This document shows positions 1 to 10,274 of a DNA stretch of 64,000 bases, one piece after another (the first letter of the stretch is position 1; each line of letters opens with the position of its first letter). The notes under the pieces are model-generated. The model saw nothing but the letters and a program-made list of their open reading frames with translations. It was not told where the DNA came from and ran no database searches. The stretch comes from an uncultured Bacteroidales bacterium. GTDB taxonomy: Bacteria; Bacteroidota; Bacteroidia; Bacteroidales; FEN-979. The position numbers and the translations under genes are program-made. The stretch lies in contig CAIKNA010000208.1 of the NCBI GenBank assembly GCA_903828645.1, positions 1 to 64,000 on the forward strand, in the 5' to 3' direction.

Positions 1-100
1 TGTAGAGCCGACTTAACATTTCGGTTCGCATGTCTTCGTCAGGAATTATTTCTTCCAAACGCATTCTCTTTTCTCTCTTTTTCGATTGTTGTTTTTCCAT
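1..100 (-). CDS. N-terminal part of an unidentified protein (MEKQQSKKREKRMRLEEIIPDEDMRTEMLSRLY...), runs off the left edge
   Basis: Open minus-strand frame from ATG (complement of 98-100) to the window edge; TAACTTTG box on the minus strand just upstream of the ATG. Confidence 0.5.
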   Translation of the reverse strand, partial: MEKQQSKKREKRMRLEEIIPDEDMRTEMLSRLY

Positions 101-333
101 AGTGGTCAAAGTTATTTAGTTTTATTGATTTAACGTTGACATACTTTATTGAACATACTCTTTGCAAGAAGGGCTGGATCATTTACTCCAATTCTCCGCA
201 GTTCCCGAATCCGCAATTCCAAGAAAGAGGATAGACAGGTTCAAGTTTAAAAGACGCAGTTCTCGAACACTTTTTTTATCAGCCTTCTGTTCACTCAAAG
301 TACCGGAGCCAAAAAATAGAAAAGGTAAAAGCC

Positions 334-1338
334 TTAGTGTAATCCATATTCTGAAGGTTTCCGGGTGGCGGGTTGAGTGTTTTTATCTGCTTTTTCTTTT
401 TTCTTGAAAAAACCACGCAATAAAAAATTATGCTGTGCGGCTTCAAGGTCTTCATCTAACTTTTTGGAACTGCTTTCCAAGTATTTCATCGTTTCTTTTA
501 AATGACTGCCCGCATCTTCGTCGTTCAACAAAACGCCAATCGGAGCATTGGGATTGCTGGTCGCATTTTTAAGGTTCATTATAAATAGTGTTGCTGTGTC
601 TATAACTTTCTTCAATTGTAATACAGAAACTTTAATGGATTTGAATACCACGGTATCTGTTGTCAATTCATGCGACAGCGTACCTTCGTTGTTAAGTTTT
701 GAACTGAATGCAGCAAGTGAGGCTGCCAATTGTTGTGCTTTGTCAGATGTCTTTTGAAGTGATGCCGCCGCCGAATTGATGTTATCATAAACTGAATTGT
801 CGTTGAGTAACTTCCCGATGGTGCCTTCCCCGGTGGCCATTTTTTTGCTGATGGTTTTAAAATCGGTTGTGATCGCTAAAAGATTTTTATTATTCTCTTG
901 TAATGTGTTGATCATATCATCAGATGAAAATGTCTTTTCAACCTCCAGAGTATCTCCCTCCTGCACTTCTGACGACAGGGAGTTGCCACCGTAAATAACA
1001 AGTATTCTGTTCCCGATGAGTCCGTCGGTGCCAATTTTAACTTTTGCATTTTGACGGATATACTGTTGAGCTTTGGTTTCAATCTTCATGCTGACTTTTA
1101 CCTGCGATTTCCCATAAAACTGAAGATCACTCACAAAGCCAATTTTCACACCCGAAAACCAGACATTATTGCCTTTTTGCAAGCCACTGACATCATCAAA
1201 CAGTGACACGACAGTCATTTTTCTTTTAAAAGTCGCGTGAATGTTCCCAACCATTAGAATTCCCCCGATAAGAAACAGCAAGCCCAGAAAAACAAAAAGT
1301 CCTACGATGACCGGACGTTTATAGGTTGATTCATTCAT
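334..1338 (-). CDS. mlaD: MlaD/MCE-domain lipid transport substrate-binding protein
   Basis: N-terminal TM helix followed by MCE motif 'VSLFDDVSGLQKGNNVWFSGVKIGFVSDL'; adjacent to MlaF and MlaE homologues. Confidence 0.9.
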   Translation of the reverse strand: MNESTYKRPVIVGLFVFLGLLFLIGGILMVGNIHATFKRKMTVVSLFDDVSGLQKGNNVWFSGVKIGFVSDLQFYGKSQVKVSMKIETKAQQYIRQNAKVKIGTDGLIGNRILVIYGGNSLSSEVQEGDTLEVEKTFSSDDMINTLQENNKNLLAITTDFKTISKKMATGEGTIGKLLNDNSVYDNINSAAASLQKTSDKAQQLAASLAAFSSKLNNEGTLSHELTTDTVVFKSIKVSVLQLKKVIDTATLFIMNLKNATSNPNAPIGVLLNDEDAGSHLKETMKYLESSSKKLDEDLEAAQHNFLLRGFFKKKEKADKNTQPATRKPSEYGLH

Positions 1339-1341
1339 GGT

Positions 1342-2121
1342 TCATTGTATAAAATTATAGCTAAAGAAACGTTTTACCTGTTCATCCTGGGTATTAAATA
1401 CCTCTTCAAATTTCCCGATCTTCAGGAACCTTCCATCGAGCAACATGGCGGTACGGTTGCCAGTACTTTTGGCACATGTGAGGTCGTGGGTAATAATAAC
1501 TGAACTGGTTTTATATCTTTTCTGCACGTTGTTAATAAGTTCATTGATTTCTGAACTGGTTACCGGATCAAGACCCGAGGTAGGTTCATCATATAACATT
1601 ATTTCGGGCTTAAGAATCAAGGTGCGGGCAACCCCAATCCTTTTACGCTGACCACCGGAAAGATCAGAGGGCATCTGATCAGTTTTATCAGGTAAACCCA
1701 CTGCATCAAGTGCTTCCATAACGGCATTCTTAATTTCTTTGCTGCCAAGATGTTTAAAATTCATGGTTAAAGGAAATGCAAGATTCTGATAAACACTCAT
1801 GCTGTCGTATAAAGCGCTGCTTTGAAACGAAAATCCAATTCGTAACCGTAATTCATCCAGTTCTCGTCCTTGTAATTTATCAATATGTTTTCCCAAAACA
1901 ATCACTTCCCCCTGATCAGGTTTCAGAAGTCCTGCAATGATTTTAATCAGAACTGATTTTCCTGAGCCGGATTTGCCAAGTACGGCCACATTCTCGCCTT
2001 TGAACACAGTAAGGTCAATTCCTTTTAAAACATGCAGTTCTCCGAACGATTTAAATAATCCGGTTATAGAAATAACCGATTCGTTGCTGTTTGTAAGATG
2101 TTCAAGTTTCGGGGTTTCCAT
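1342..2121 (-). CDS. mlaF: ABC transporter ATPase, MlaF-like
   Basis: Walker A GKSGSGKS, signature LSGGQRKR, Walker B IMLYDEPTSGLDP; between mlaD and mlaE. Confidence 0.92.
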   Translation of the reverse strand: METPKLEHLTNSNESVISITGLFKSFGELHVLKGIDLTVFKGENVAVLGKSGSGKSVLIKIIAGLLKPDQGEVIVLGKHIDKLQGRELDELRLRIGFSFQSSALYDSMSVYQNLAFPLTMNFKHLGSKEIKNAVMEALDAVGLPDKTDQMPSDLSGGQRKRIGVARTLILKPEIMLYDEPTSGLDPVTSSEINELINNVQKRYKTSSVIITHDLTCAKSTGNRTAMLLDGRFLKIGKFEEVFNTQDEQVKRFFSYNFIQ

Positions 2122-2126
2122 TGCGG

Positions 2127-2927
2127 TTAAAAATAACGGATCCAGTTGGCTATCTGAACGATGACAATTTCCTCAAGAAAAACGAGAAACATGGCAAGCA
2201 CCACAGCCTGATTTGCTGCTTTGCCTACACCACGTGTGCCCTGTGTAGCATTAAAACCCTTGTAACAGCCGATTATGCCAATGGTAAAACCGAATACAAT
2301 TGTTTTGGTCAGTGAGGTAAAAAGATCGAGAAATGAGAGGGATTTAAAGGCGCTTTGATAAAAAAGTGTAATACCCGTAGATTCTTCAGCATGAACATTG
2401 GTATAAGAACCATAAAGTGCAATAAAACTGCAATACAAAGCCAGCAGCGGAATGGTGATGGTGGTTGCCATCACGCGGGTTACAACTAAATATTTATATG
2501 GATTTATGGCCGATACTTCCATGGCATCTATTTGTTCTGTCACTTTCATAGAACCCAATTCCGCTCCAATGCTTGAACCAACTTTTCCTGCACAAATCAG
2601 CGCCGTAACCAAAGGTCCCAGTGCTTTTACCAATGCAATTCCCATTAAGGACGGCAGCCAGGATGTTGCTCCGAAATCCTCAAGCGAAGGCCGGGATTGT
2701 TTTGTGAAAACCACGCCAATAATAAAGCCTGTTACTGTGATGAGGGCAAGTGATCTCAACCCGACCTCGAAACACTGGTTGATGACTTCGCGAAAATGAA
2801 AAGGCTTTTTAAATGCTTCGATGAAAAAACGGGTAGTGAACCTATAAGCCTTGTCAATGCCAATCAGGTAATTGTCAACTGCTTTTGAAAAAACAACCTT
2901 TTTTGTCCCGATGGTGTTCATTTTCAT
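2127..2927 (-). CDS. mlaE: MlaE family ABC transporter permease
   Basis: 'GSSIGAELGSMKVTEQIDAMEVSAINPYKYLVVTRV' is the characteristic MlaE segment; start chosen at an internal Met of the 2127..2972 ORF. Confidence 0.9.
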   Translation of the reverse strand: MKMNTIGTKKVVFSKAVDNYLIGIDKAYRFTTRFFIEAFKKPFHFREVINQCFEVGLRSLALITVTGFIIGVVFTKQSRPSLEDFGATSWLPSLMGIALVKALGPLVTALICAGKVGSSIGAELGSMKVTEQIDAMEVSAINPYKYLVVTRVMATTITIPLLALYCSFIALYGSYTNVHAEESTGITLFYQSAFKSLSFLDLFTSLTKTIVFGFTIGIIGCYKGFNATQGTRGVGKAANQAVVLAMFLVFLEEIVIVQIANWIRYF

Positions 2928-3144
2928 TGTGGAATTGCAATCCTTCACGCGCATGCTGTCACAATGGAACAAGAGGATTGATATTGATTAACAAATTTGA
3001 GTACTTTCAGCAGGAAAGATGTTACACAATCCTTGAAATTAGTTACATGTTTCACACATCTTGACATAACGGGCCATACACTCCACTTGTGATGAACCAA
3101 TTCAACCAAAAACAGTCCATGCTCAGGGTTTTATATGCATCGCA

Positions 3145-3384
3145 TTAAAGTTCCCTGAACCAAACTTCAAAAGCATTATCAGGACCAGTGAATATTCCAC
3201 TTTTAAGGGATTCGACCTGTACCGGGGTCCTTCTGCCCTCTTCAGTAAGGATTTCCATGGTGGATTTCATTCGTTTTAATAAATGGGAGCTGCCTTTATG
3301 TTCCTTAACCACCGATTTCTGATCCGCGTGAAGATCAAAGGCACTTTTAATTTCACCAACAACAAATTCATCAACTTCATGCCT
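3145..3384 (-). pseudogene. Fragment of an unidentified coding sequence lacking its N-terminus
   Basis: Minus-strand open frame EVDEFVVGEIKSAFDLHADQKSVVKEHKGSSHLLKRMKSTMEILTEEGRRTPVQVESLKSGIFTGPDNAFEVWFREL*, preceded in frame by a stop at 3385-3387 and with no proper start. Confidence 0.4.
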
Positions 3385-3592
3385 CTATGGTGGCCGAAAA
3401 TTAAACTAGATTGTTGCAATCCTCTTTCCAACTAATCCTTTGATCCTATCTAAAGTCCATATTTTGTATTACCTTGAAAGACTGCCTGATTCATTTCCTC
3501 TAATGTTACCAATTGCTATATCCAGGGATTGATTAACCGGCATCGCCAGGGTTAACCAAGTTACATGATCAAAGTTTGGCGAATTTTCAGCA

Positions 3593-3649
3593 TTATTCTG
3601 ATAATTCTGTAGGCGTCTTCTCTCCCTCATTCGATTGTTGTTTTTTCAT
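3593..3649 (-). pseudogene. Truncated paralog of the gene start at 1-100 (MKKQQSNEGEKTPTELSE*)
   Basis: DNA and peptide similarity to the N-terminus at 1-100 (MEKQQSKKREKR...), conserved upstream TATATTTG box, premature stop. Confidence 0.5.
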
Positions 3650-3985
3650 GGTCAAATATATTTAGTGTTATTGATTTAACTTTGACCCAGCTATTTGAAC
3701 AGACTCCTTTCATGCCGAAAAAGCAAATATTCTTTCCTGTTGTTGAGTTCACAACACTAAAACAGGTAATCTTTCCGACTATCAAAACATTGTGTATGAT
3801 GCTTATATACAATGTTTTGACGGCTTTATTCATACCGTTATTGCAGATTTACGGATAACAAGTAAAATTTTCGTGTTCCTGTCATTTGGTCCTGGTATTT
3901 TATGGTAATTTTACGCTTACTAAATATCATAATTCTCATATTTTCTCTATCATCGTGTTAATTCTCTGCTTTAAAATCAAATTAC

Positions 3986-6900
3986 ATGAAAAAAGTATCA
4001 TTAATATCGTTGTTGTTGTTTTTGGCCTCCTCCTTGTTTTCTCAGGTATGGCTGGCCAACTTGCCGCAAGGGAAAACCAAGGCAGAATTGACATTTTTTG
4101 ATTACAGGAATGCTTTTTATTCCTATTGGGCCCCGTACAAGGTTGACACCGGGTATTACGTTGAAAACGGTGTGAAAAAGAAAGCTGCTGGGTGGAAGCA
4201 GTTCAAACGCTGGGAGTATGATATGGAACGGCAAATAAATCCGGCGACGGGGGAATTTCCCCGACGTACAGCACAGGAGATTTATGAAGCTTACCTGGAC
4301 TCCATTCCACCTTCAAGATCGACCCTCCAGGCAAACTGGACTTCCCTGGGGCCTGTAAGTACAGGGAACGGTTACGTGACAATCGGCCGCGTAAATTGTA
4401 TCTCCTTTCATCCGACAGACAACAATACCTATTGGGTTGGTGCCGCATCCGGAGGTTTGTGGGTGACAACAACAAATGGATCAAGCTGGACTTGTTTAAC
4501 TGACCACAACGGGGTCCTTGCCGTCAGTGATGTCCTCATTCCCACAGATTTTGCCACGTCAAATACAATATACATCGCGACCGGCGATCGGGATCACTGG
4601 GATAACCTAAGCATCGGGGTGCTTAAATCAACAAACGGGGGATTAACCTGGAATACAACAGGCATTACCTATTCCTTCGGTACCGGAAAAATGGTTTACC
4701 GCCTGTTGTCCGATCCCGGGAACAACCAAACGTTACTGGCATCTACCTCGGATGGGGTTTTCAAATCGACAAACGGAGGCACTACCTGGAATACAAAATT
4801 AACATCCACTGTTTTCAGGGACATGGAATATAAGCCGGGTGACGCAAACACATTGTATGGCTCAACTCTGGATGGAAAAATATACCTTTCTTCAAATGGC
4901 GGAGGAACATGGACTCTGGTATTCAGCAATGCAAGTGCCCGCTGGATAGACCTGTCCGTATCACCGAATCAGCCAACATGGGTATATGCAGTTGCTGCAG
5001 CATCCACTTACGGGTTATCTGGAATCTACAAATCCACAACAAGCGGAACAACTTTCTCGTTGGTTTTCGATGGAACAACAGCGTGCCATAATCTATTGGG
5101 TTACGATACATGTCAAACAGGTGGTCAGGCCTGGTACGACCTTGCCTTTGCAGTTTCCCCTACAGATGCGAATACTTTATTTGTCGGAGGAATCATCTCA
5201 TGGAAGTCCATAAACGGGGGGAATTCATGGGCTGTAATAAACTCTTATAACACTCATGTTGATAAACACATGCTCCGGTACCGAACCGATGGGAAATTAT
5301 TTGAATGCAGCGATGGGGGTGTGAATAGCTCCTCCGACAATGGGATCACATGGAACAATGTGTCCGGCGGCCTGGTTATCAGCCAGATGTATAAGCTTGG
5401 CGTTTCGGGTACTGTATCGGGAGATGTAATTACCGGCTTGCAGGACAACAATACCCAGCTAATGTCAGGCGGCAACTGGTCTACTGTGACAGGGGGTGAC
5501 GGGATGGATTGCATCATTGATTACTCGGATGTGAATGTTCAATACAGCTCGACACAAAACGGTGGGGTAATCTACAGGACTACAGACCATTGGGCAAGCT
5601 TATCTACAATAACCCCGGCAAGTGCCGGTACCGGGGGGTGGGTGACTCCCTATATCCTTGATCCTACGAACAATCAAGTTTTATACGCCGGGTATTCAGA
5701 TGTTTGGAAAACTACCAACCGGGGAGATACATGGACCAAAATTTCCACCATGAACACAACGAACTATCTCCAGTCGATGGCCATTGCCCCCTCAAATCCC
5801 CAATGTTTATTTGTTGCGGATTACAACCACATCTGGACAACCACTAACGGAGGAACTTCCTGGACCAATGTTACCGGGACATTGCCGGTAAGTTCCAGCT
5901 ACATTACCTCCATCGCTGTAAAAAATGATGATGCAAGTACGGTTTGGATCACCTTGAGCGGGTACAATGCAACTAAAGTTTACCAATCTGTTAATGGCGG
6001 ATCAACCTGGACAAACATTTCAGCCGGGTTACCGTCTATCCCTGCTTATTCCATTGTTCAAAATAAACAATCAACAGGTGAAGTGCAGTTATATGCCGGC
6101 ACCGAGCTTGGGGTCTATTTCAAAAAGGGTTCCGATAATTGGATTCCATACAACACCGGGCTGCCAAATGCGAAAATTGGTGAAATTGAAATTTACTATT
6201 CCGGAAATCCCCAGGAAAGCAAGTTGAGGGCGGCTACTTTTGCCAGGGGCCTCTGGGAAACCCCCCTCTATTATCTCTCGACCCCCATGGTGTATGGTTC
6301 GTGCACAACAACACAAACCAACACGACTTCGGTAAATCCAAATCAGGCAAACCAGGTCATCATAGGGGTTGAAGTAGTTACGAGCGGCGACCTCACCCCT
6401 TTGAGCGCCACTTCATTTACGTTCAACACTATCGGAACGACCAATCCCTCCGCCGATATTTCTGGTGCAAAGCTTTTTTATACCGGGCCGGAAAGAATAT
6501 TTGCACCAACCACACAGGTTGGTTCCACGGTACCCAATCCGAACGGTTCGTTTACCATCACCGGAAACCAACTCCTAAACAATGGCACCAATTTTTTCTG
6601 GCTGACCTACGACATTCCGGCAACAGTAGCCATGAATGATTTCCTCGATGCCCAGTGCACATCACTGACAGTGGGGACATCTAAAACACCCACAGTTACA
6701 AATCCAACCGGGAACAGGCAGGTTGTTTTAACTTATTGTAATGCCGGATCAACCTCCTCCAACGCCGGGTATATTTCAAGGGTCAGGCTGGGCTCAATAG
6801 ATCAGTCATCCACCTATGGGGCGGGCGGGTATGAAGATTATACCGCGCAGGCCACAACTGTCCAGATCGGCTCCAGTTACAACATCTCAATAAACAGGTC

Positions 6901-8497
6901 GGCATGGTTTACAAGGGATTCTCTTTTAATCTGGATTGACTGGAACAGGGATGGAGATTTTGGAGAAGCTGGGGAAAATATCTATTCCTCAACCGCTTCT
7001 TATAGTTCCTATTCAACGAATTTCATTCCTCCACCCGGTTCATATATCGGTACGACGAGAATGCGGCTCAGGTCATTGTACAACGCGTACTCACCAAACC
7101 CTGCTCCCTGCGGCAACTCTTACTATGGCGAAGTGGAAGATTATTCGATCATTGTTGCCCCGCCATGTACACCTCCGTCAGCCCAGGCAAGTGTTTTTAC
7201 TTCATCTGCCATCACAGGCACATCCATGACTGCAGGCTGGACCCATGGAACCGGAACATCCGTGCTGGTGATCGCCCGGCAAGGCAGTCCTGTAAATACG
7301 GATCCTGTGAATGGGATCACCTATGCAGCAAACGCTTCATTTGGCAGCGGAACACAGATCGGAACAGGAAATTTCGTTGTGTATAACGGGACAGGAACCT
7401 CTGTCAATGTTACCAGCCTGGTGTCAGAAACTACGTATTACTATGCAGTTTACGAATACAACTCAACATATAGTTGTTATCTGAAACCTGCCCTTGCAGC
7501 CAGTGCAATTACCGGTGTTTGCTCTTATTGTGCCTGCTCGGGCAACATGACGTTCAGCACCGGGATTACGACGGTGAATTTCAACACGATCAACAATGTA
7601 ACAGCAAAACCAGCTGGATACAACGACTATACGGGCTTGTCAACGACTGTAAACAAAAACTCGTCGTACAACCTTTCGGTCAATGTAAATACCGACGGTA
7701 ACTATACCATCCATGCCCTCGCCTGGATCGACTGGAACAAGGACTGTGACTTTTCAGACGCCGGAGAAACCTACGACCTGGGAACTGCCACCAATGTGGC
7801 GAACGGGGTCACTAATTTAAGTCCGTTGAGTATTGTAATTCCTGAAACAGCACGCACCGGAGTGACAAGAATCAGGGTTGCTGCAAAGTTTGGCAGCAAT
7901 CCGGGTTTGTGTGAAACCCTGTTTGACGGAGAAGTTGAAGATTATTCATTGAATGTATTGCCTCCGTTTATTCCTGCTACTACAACGGCAACCGGTACTG
8001 TAAGCGGTGCCATGTGCTATAATGCCACCCAGTCAATCACCGTTGCAGGGAATGGGAACACTTTTACGGTTCAGCCTGGTGGCAGTGCCACGATGATTGC
8101 AGGCCAGAACATCCATTTTTTACCCACTGTTAATGTTGTATCAAGTGGCTATCTTCATGGGTATATAGATCCTGTTAACCAGTCCTGCCTGGCACCGCTC
8201 ATTCCGGAAAATCAGTCAGGTGAAGAGGACGTTGCGATTCCGGGAAAGCAAGCATCATCGCTCAGGGTATATCCCAACCCGACAAAAGGAAGCTTCGTAC
8301 TTGAGATCAACGACGCAATCACAGATGATCACATCAGGATTGATCTTTTCAGGATGGACGGAAAAAAAATCTTTTCTAAAGTTTTGATCGGAGAGTACAG
8401 GCACGAATTCTCACTATCAGACCAGCCGGCAGGAGTTTACTTTATCCGGGTTATATCGGGTGGAAAGGTTGAAACTGCAAAGATTATCAGGCAATAG
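3986..8497 (+). CDS. Large secreted protein: BNR/sortilin-type repeats, two GEVEDY domains, Fn3-like region, T9SS type A C-terminal sorting domain
   Basis: Signal peptide; many 'STNGGxTWxN' repeats; 'GEVEDYSIIV' and 'GEVEDYSLNV' following DWNxDGDF motifs; C-terminus 'VYPNPTKGSFVLEI...AGVYFIRVISGGKVETAKIIRQ'. Confidence 0.92.
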   Translation: MKKVSLISLLLFLASSLFSQVWLANLPQGKTKAELTFFDYRNAFYSYWAPYKVDTGYYVENGVKKKAAGWKQFKRWEYDMERQINPATGEFPRRTAQEIYEAYLDSIPPSRSTLQANWTSLGPVSTGNGYVTIGRVNCISFHPTDNNTYWVGAASGGLWVTTTNGSSWTCLTDHNGVLAVSDVLIPTDFATSNTIYIATGDRDHWDNLSIGVLKSTNGGLTWNTTGITYSFGTGKMVYRLLSDPGNNQTLLASTSDGVFKSTNGGTTWNTKLTSTVFRDMEYKPGDANTLYGSTLDGKIYLSSNGGGTWTLVFSNASARWIDLSVSPNQPTWVYAVAAASTYGLSGIYKSTTSGTTFSLVFDGTTACHNLLGYDTCQTGGQAWYDLAFAVSPTDANTLFVGGIISWKSINGGNSWAVINSYNTHVDKHMLRYRTDGKLFECSDGGVNSSSDNGITWNNVSGGLVISQMYKLGVSGTVSGDVITGLQDNNTQLMSGGNWSTVTGGDGMDCIIDYSDVNVQYSSTQNGGVIYRTTDHWASLSTITPASAGTGGWVTPYILDPTNNQVLYAGYSDVWKTTNRGDTWTKISTMNTTNYLQSMAIAPSNPQCLFVADYNHIWTTTNGGTSWTNVTGTLPVSSSYITSIAVKNDDASTVWITLSGYNATKVYQSVNGGSTWTNISAGLPSIPAYSIVQNKQSTGEVQLYAGTELGVYFKKGSDNWIPYNTGLPNAKIGEIEIYYSGNPQESKLRAATFARGLWETPLYYLSTPMVYGSCTTTQTNTTSVNPNQANQVIIGVEVVTSGDLTPLSATSFTFNTIGTTNPSADISGAKLFYTGPERIFAPTTQVGSTVPNPNGSFTITGNQLLNNGTNFFWLTYDIPATVAMNDFLDAQCTSLTVGTSKTPTVTNPTGNRQVVLTYCNAGSTSSNAGYISRVRLGSIDQSSTYGAGGYEDYTAQATTVQIGSSYNISINRSAWFTRDSLLIWIDWNRDGDFGEAGENIYSSTASYSSYSTNFIPPPGSYIGTTRMRLRSLYNAYSPNPAPCGNSYYGEVEDYSIIVAPPCTPPSAQASVFTSSAITGTSMTAGWTHGTGTSVLVIARQGSPVNTDPVNGITYAANASFGSGTQIGTGNFVVYNGTGTSVNVTSLVSETTYYYAVYEYNSTYSCYLKPALAASAITGVCSYCACSGNMTFSTGITTVNFNTINNVTAKPAGYNDYTGLSTTVNKNSSYNLSVNVNTDGNYTIHALAWIDWNKDCDFSDAGETYDLGTATNVANGVTNLSPLSIVIPETARTGVTRIRVAAKFGSNPGLCETLFDGEVEDYSLNVLPPFIPATTTATGTVSGAMCYNATQSITVAGNGNTFTVQPGGSATMIAGQNIHFLPTVNVVSSGYLHGYIDPVNQSCLAPLIPENQSGEEDVAIPGKQASSLRVYPNPTKGSFVLEINDAITDDHIRIDLFRMDGKKIFSKVLIGEYRHEFSLSDQPAGVYFIRVISGGKVETAKIIRQ

Positions 8498-8579
8498 GGC
8501 GTATGGTCTTCCCCAATAAGTGATTAAGTTGCCTAGCCAATAGGTTGCAATTTTTTAGGTGTATTTGCAGGCATTTGCC

Positions 8580-8610
8580 AAAAAAAGGGTTTCAGAATTT
8601 CTGAAACCCT
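8580..8610 (-). terminator. Rho-independent terminator downstream of tRNA-Gly (may also serve the upstream + strand gene)
   Basis: Perfect inverted repeat AGGGTTTCAG-AATTT-CTGAAACCCT (8586-8610) with an A-run at 8580-8586 (U-tract on minus strand). Confidence 0.85.
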
Positions 8611-8622
8611 TGATACTGTAAG

Positions 8623-8695
8623 AGCGGTAAATGGGATTCGGACCCACGACCCTCAGCTTGGGAAGCTGATGCTCTACCAACTGAGCTACTACCGC
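8623..8695 (-). tRNA. tRNA-Gly(CCC)
   Basis: Minus strand GCGGTAGTAGCTCAGTTGGTAGAGCATCAGCTTCCCAAGCTGAGGGTCGTGGGTTCGAATCCCATTTACCGCT; anticodon stem TCAGC/GCTGA with loop TTCCCAA; GGTTCGAATCC T-arm; no encoded CCA. Confidence 0.95.
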
Positions 8696-8873
8696 ATGTG
8701 TTGGTAATCAATATATAAATGGAAAATGTTTATGTCAAAACATTGCTTAAATCTCCATCTTAATCAGACAAATGTAAGAATTAAAACAACACTTGTCACC
8801 TGGAAAGAAAAAAAACATTGATAATTGTCCGATACCTGAAACGCAAATTGAAAACCCGCAATAACAAGAATGA

Positions 8874-9056
8874 GTGTATAGGTATTCTAAAAAGGCGATG
8901 CACTTTTCTTTGATGACAGCTACTCCAGGTGAAACTGATCTGAAAATTATAAAGAAAGTCAAAGATTCCAACGCTTTGATTGAAATTTCGGTTCTCAATC
9001 ATATCATTGTTGCCCGGGATGGTAACTTTTTATTTGCAGATGAAGGTTCCTTATGA
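8874..9056 (+). pseudogene. C-terminal remnant resembling the RadC/JAB (MPN) domain
   Basis: 'TPGETDLKIIKKVKDSNALIEISVLNHIIVARDGNFLFADEGSL' matches the RadC C-terminal pattern (D..lTk.lkea...l.I.vLDHiIi...g.fSFadeGll); the rest of the domain is not recognisable upstream. Confidence 0.55.
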
Positions 9057-9461
9057 TTTCTGGCCCCTGGAAACCGGGGCCTTTATTCTCGAACCTACAT
9101 CATGAATTGTAAAACCCGGCCGGGAGAAATATTTTTGAGATATTTTTTTGCAATTGGAATAATTACAGGCTATTAAACTTATCTTTACGATATAAAACCC
9201 ATATGAAAAGTATCTAAATGTGTGTTTGCCTAGTGTTCAATATGATCATGACATTCAGCCTTATATTACAGATCAAATAGTTATCGCTGAAAAATCATTA
9301 TTATCTAAAGTTTTCTGGAATTTTCATCAATTACCGTTGGTATTCATTGCATGTTATAATTAAAAAATTGAATAACCATTAAATAAACCTGCATCTGACA
9401 AATCGTTGGAGTGAAAATGATACCACCAAAAGAATAAGTTTAACTTAAAAACTTGATACAT

Positions 9462-10157
9462 ATGAAAACATTAACAACAATCCGGATCTATTCTTTGTTA
9501 ATTATTGGAGTGATTTTCATGGCAACTTACGGCTGCGAAAAAAAGGAAAACTCAACAATACCCATAACCGACATTGATGGGAATGTTTACCATTCTGTTA
9601 CGATTGGGAATCAGACATGGATGGTTGAGAACCTGAAAACAACAAGATACAACGATGGTTCAGCAATCCCGCTAATTGCAGATAGTGCTGCATGGGTTAA
9701 CATAATTTACTCGAGCACTCCCGGATATTGCTGGTATAAGAATAATGCTGCAAATTATAAAAATACCTATGGAGCAATTTATAACTGGTATGCTATAAAT
9801 ACCGGTAAACTTGCACCCATTGGCTGGCATATCCCTTCCGATGCCGAATGGACAATACTGACTGCCTTTTTGGGTGGTGATAGTTTGGCAGGAAAGAAAA
9901 TGAAGGAAGCAGGTACATCTCATTGGAAAGTTTTTAATACTGGTGACAACATCAGTGGTTTCTCAGCACTTCCGGGCGGAATGCGTCCTTATGATGGCTC
10001 TTTCGTTGGAATAGGTGAAATTGGTTACTGGTGGTCGGTTACCGCATACGATTCAGGCAGCGCATGGGTACGTAACCTTGATGGTGGTACTACGATGGTG
10101 ACCCGTAACAATTATGGCAAGACCCTCGGTTGTAGTATCAGATGCATCAAGGATTAG
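9462..10157 (+). CDS. FISUMP-domain lipoprotein
   Basis: Lipoprotein signal '...MATYGCEKK'; 'DIDGNVYHSVTIGNQTWMVENLKTTRYNDGSAIP' and 'GWHIPSDAEWTILTAFLGG' are FISUMP hallmarks. Confidence 0.88.
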   Translation: MKTLTTIRIYSLLIIGVIFMATYGCEKKENSTIPITDIDGNVYHSVTIGNQTWMVENLKTTRYNDGSAIPLIADSAAWVNIIYSSTPGYCWYKNNAANYKNTYGAIYNWYAINTGKLAPIGWHIPSDAEWTILTAFLGGDSLAGKKMKEAGTSHWKVFNTGDNISGFSALPGGMRPYDGSFVGIGEIGYWWSVTAYDSGSAWVRNLDGGTTMVTRNNYGKTLGCSIRCIKD

Positions 10158-10274
10158 GGTTCTATGAAAACTATAATTTCACCCCGAAGACAGAAATGTA
10201 TCCTTTTGTGTTATCAGATCTTTAAAGTGCAAGCCAAACAAAAATGTTTTCTAACAACATTTTAAACAAAGAAG

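Noticed and set aside
3627-3833. 68-aa minus-strand ORF MNKAVKTLYISII...
   Set aside because: Overlaps the duplicated promoter segment and has no protein-like motifs.
4001-5517. Several minus-strand ORFs within the BNR-repeat gene
   Set aside because: Repetitive shadow ORFs created by the repeated TTNGGTSW-type coding sequence.
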